From: Solirubrobacter sp963724195
GTDB taxonomy: Bacteria; Actinomycetota; Thermoleophilia; Solirubrobacterales; Solirubrobacteraceae
Assembly: GCA_963724195.1 (NCBI GenBank)
Contig: CAVRTQ010000022.1
Coordinates: forward strand, 1-64,000
Direction of reading: 5' to 3'
Length of the DNA stretch: 64,000 nucleotides
Numbering within the stretch: the first letter of the stretch is position 1; the number at the start of each line of letters is the position of its first letter. Under the pieces are notes generated by a model that was not told the origin of the DNA, ran no database searches, and saw only the letters and a list, made by a program, of their open reading frames with translations. This document shows positions 61,716-64,000 of the stretch, one piece after another. Position numbers and translations under genes: made by a program.

Positions 61716-62536
61716 GCGTCACCGACGACATCGCGATCCGCAACGCGCTCTCCTCCGTCCCCCGCCCGCCGCGGCCGAGCGCCTTCTCGGCCGCGATGAC
61801 GTTCGGCTGGCGCGGGATGCTGAAGATCAAGCACGTGCCCGAGCAGCTGCTGGACGTGACGATCACGCCGGTGATGTTCCTGCTGATGTTCACGTACCTG
61901 TTCGGCGGCGCGATCGCGCGGCTCGACCGGCGAGTACCTGGACTACGTGCTGCCCGGCCTGCTCGTGATGTCCGTGCGTGTTCACGACCGTCTACTCCGG
62001 CGTCGTCGCTGAACACGGACCTGACGAAGGGCGCCGTGGACCGCTTCCGCACGCTGCCGATCTGGCGCCCGGCGCCGCTGCTCGGCGCGCTGCTCGGCGA
62101 CGCCGTCCGCTACGTCATCGCCGGCACCGTGATCATCGACGCTCGGGCGTGATCCTCGGGTTCCGTCCCGAGGGCGGCGCGCTCGGCGTGATCGCGGCGC
62201 TCGGCGCTGACGGTCGTGTTCGCGTTCGGCGTCAGCTGGGTGTTCACCACGCTCGGGCTGGTGCTGCGCTCCCCGAGCGCGGTGATGAACGCCGGCTTCA
62301 TGTCATCTTCCCGCTGACGTTCCTGTCCAACGTCGTTCGTCGAGCCGGAGACGCTGCCGAGCGTGCTGGAGGCGTTCGTGAACGTGAACCCGATCTCGAT
62401 CATCGACCAACGCCGCCCGCGGCCTGATGGACGGCACGCGGTCGGCAGCGACGTCGCGATCTCGCTCGGGGTCGCCGCCGGCCTGACGCTGGTGTTCGCG
62501 CCGCTGACGTCGCAGCTGTACCGGACGCGCGGTTAG
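61712..62536 (+). CDS. DrrB-like ABC-2 exporter permease (about seven frameshifts)
   Basis: About 270 residues, six helices: FGWRGMLKIKHVPEQLLDVT, PVMFLLMFTYLFGGAIA, TKGAVDRFRTLPIWRPAPLL, FAFGVSWVFTTLGLVLRSPS, PLTFLSNVFVEPETLP and GLTLVFAPLTSQLYRTRG. Breaks near 61930, 61975, 62010, 62143, 62207, 62300 and 62330. The stop overlaps the convergent RTX gene stop (62533-62536). Confidence 0.87.
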
Positions 62537-63964
62537 CGCTTCACCTTCACCGTCTTGGTCGCCGACGCCTTCGTGCCGTCGGCGGCCTGGACCGTGACCT
62601 TCAGCGTCGCGCGTCACCGTCTTCTTCTGCTTCTTGAACTTGACGGTGAGCTTGGCGTCGCCGGCCTTGAGCAGGGTCTTGGACGCCTTGCCGATCGTCT
62701 TCTTCTTCACGGTCAGCGTCGCGCTGACCTTGCACGCGCCGGCGCACGGCACGGTCAGGTTGAGCTTGGTGCCCTTGAGCTTGTAGGCGAAGGTCGGCGC
62801 CGGCTTGCTCGGTGTTGCCCGCGGGCGCGCTCCGGGCCGGAACCGCCGCCGGCCACGTCGACCGTCTCGCAGTTGGCGACGACGTCGATCGTGTCGACGA
62901 TGGCGCGGTCCTCGCCGACGCCGCAGTCGATCGTGTCCGCCTCGCCGTCGCGGGCGTTGACGACGTCGTTGCCGAACGGGATCTTGCACGTGTACGAGTA
63001 CCAGCCGCACGAGGCGCTGGTGGCGTCGGCGAAGATCGTGTCCTGGCCCGGGCCGCCCGTCAGCACGTCGTTGCCGAAGCCGCCGTTGATGACGTCGTTG
63101 CCCGGCCCGCCGTCGAGCGTGTCCTGGTAGTCGCCGGTCGTCAGCTTGTCGTTGCCGCCGTTGCCGAGCAGCGTCGAGTTGCCCTCGTTGACGTTCGCCC
63201 AGACGCGGAACTCGTCGTCGCCCGCGCTGCCGGAGAGCGTGCCGGAGATGCTGCTCGTGATCTTCTCCACGTTGACGACGTTGTCGGCCTCGCCCGCGGT
63301 GGTGCGGCCGTCGTTGGCGACGCCGTCCATGCTCACCGAGATCGGCGGGTGGTAGTCGTTGCTCGGGATCGACCAGTCGTCGACGGTGTCGATGCCGGGG
63401 CCGCCGTCGACGTAGTCGTTGCCCGGGCCGTAGTAGGTGTCGGGCGAGAGCGAGTCGTTGCCGTCGCCGCCCTCGATGTGGTCGTCGCCGCCGCTGCCGT
63501 TGATCTCGTCGTCGCCGGCGCCGCCGCGCAGCGTGTCGTTGGACTGCCAGCCCTTGAGGATGTCGTTGCCGCCGCCGCCGTCGAGCGTCGCGTGGTCGGC
63601 GCCGTAGGTCTGCAGCTGGTCCTTGCCGTCGCCGCCGTAGACCTCGACCGGCAGGTCGGCCGGGTAGTCCGAGGAGAAGCTGTTCCAGTCGTCGCCGTCG
63701 CCGAGCTCGAGCCGCACGCGGGCGGGCATCGGGCAGTGCGCCTGGTAGTCGTACGTGCACACGTCGGGCAGCTTCAGATCGTCCTCGAAGACGTCGAGCA
63801 TGCCGGCCGTCGTCCTTGCCGAGCATCGGCGAGTCGCGCACGCCAGGATCGGCGCGGAAGACGAGGGTGTCACCTTCATAAGAGAGCGTCGCAGCCTGCG
63901 CCGCCGCCGGGGCCAAGCAGGGCCACGAGCGGTCGCCGCGAGCAGGGGGAGGGTCGAGCTTCAT
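62533..63964 (-). CDS. RTX-like calcium-binding secreted protein (three or more frameshifts)
   Basis: ATG 63964. The leader (MKLDPPPA ... AAAQAATLSYEG) is a signal peptide disturbed by a shift. Nonapeptide-like repeats: GGGGNDILKGW, GGAGDDEINGSGGDDHIEGG, DGNDSLS, GNGGNDKLTTGDYQDTL, GGPGNDVINGGFGNDVLTGG. The C-terminal beta domain (YKLKGTKLNLTVPCAGACKV, KFKKQKKTVTR) ends KTVKVKR. About 475 residues. The repeats probably fold into a Ca-bound beta-roll outside the cell. Breaks near 63875-63940, 63815, 62810 and 62608. Confidence 0.85.
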
Positions 63965-64000
63965 GCCGCGATGGTGCGGCACCCACACCATCCGGCGCAT

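Noticed and set aside
52601..62536. Programmed frameshifting as the cause of the broken genes
   Set aside because: The breaks lie at unrelated sequences, lack slippery-site/pseudoknot patterns, and occur several times per gene in many families.

Overview
The window is about 70 % GC and densely coded. It looks like a chromosome segment of a soil-type actinobacterium, most likely Thermoleophilia/Solirubrobacterales. The evidence is a coenzyme F420 set (cofD-cofC-cofE), an ethylmalonyl-CoA pathway set (ccr, ecm, meaB), many secreted proteins with PKD, thrombospondin-3 or RTX-like repeats, GTG/TTG starts, and 4-bp ATGA/GTGA gene overlaps. This placement is inference from gene content; there is no rRNA in the window.

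Layout. 1-15.2 kb is a sugar-use locus. It has two paralogous giant secreted quinoprotein-dehydrogenase/PKD/carbohydrate-binding proteins (one complete with a ThuA domain, one running off the left edge), a xylose-isomerase-like sugar epimerase, a ROK regulator, a binding-protein ABC importer with one permease flipped, and remnants of a DeoR and a second ROK regulator. 15.5-23.5 kb has five tRNAs, a secreted toroid-like protein, an FHA protein, a PknB-type kinase, and a c-di-GMP-I riboswitch in front of two tiny ORFs. 23.5-28.6 kb is metabolic (inositol phosphatase-like, amidase, FMN 2-hydroxyacid oxidase, crotonase). 28.9-32.9 kb is a three-gene operon of secreted proteins. 33-36.3 kb has murB and the F420 genes. 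36.3-46 kb has gene remnants, a recombinase-like protein without the catalytic serine, an ECF sigma/HxlR pair, a PhoD-like phosphatase, YgfZ, and a DEDD exonuclease-GIY-YIG protein. 46-56.3 kb has CorA, crotonyl-CoA carboxylase/reductase, a TetR-controlled ABC exporter, a metallo-beta-lactamase-fold protein, ethylmalonyl-CoA mutase and MeaB. 56.4-64 kb has an SDR, two ABC exporters around a two-component system, and an RTX-like protein.

Two features stand out. (1) Three large imperfect palindromes (about 28.64-28.87, 43.92-44.37 and 56.19-56.43 kb) each lie between convergent genes, have a hairpin at their centre, and share exact 19- and 26-nt blocks between copies; I know of no named family that fits. 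(2) A c-di-GMP-I riboswitch (22.59-22.66 kb) is followed by a Shine-Dalgarno held in a hairpin loop and two overlapping ORFs of 26 and 14 codons.

Quality caveat. Many genes carry single-base indels that break an otherwise well-conserved protein, mostly an extra G or C. Almost every gene after 52.6 kb is affected, while other genes, including one of 5.7 kb, are intact. I read most of these as sequence error. For such genes the span given runs from the start to the stop that restores the expected C-terminus.
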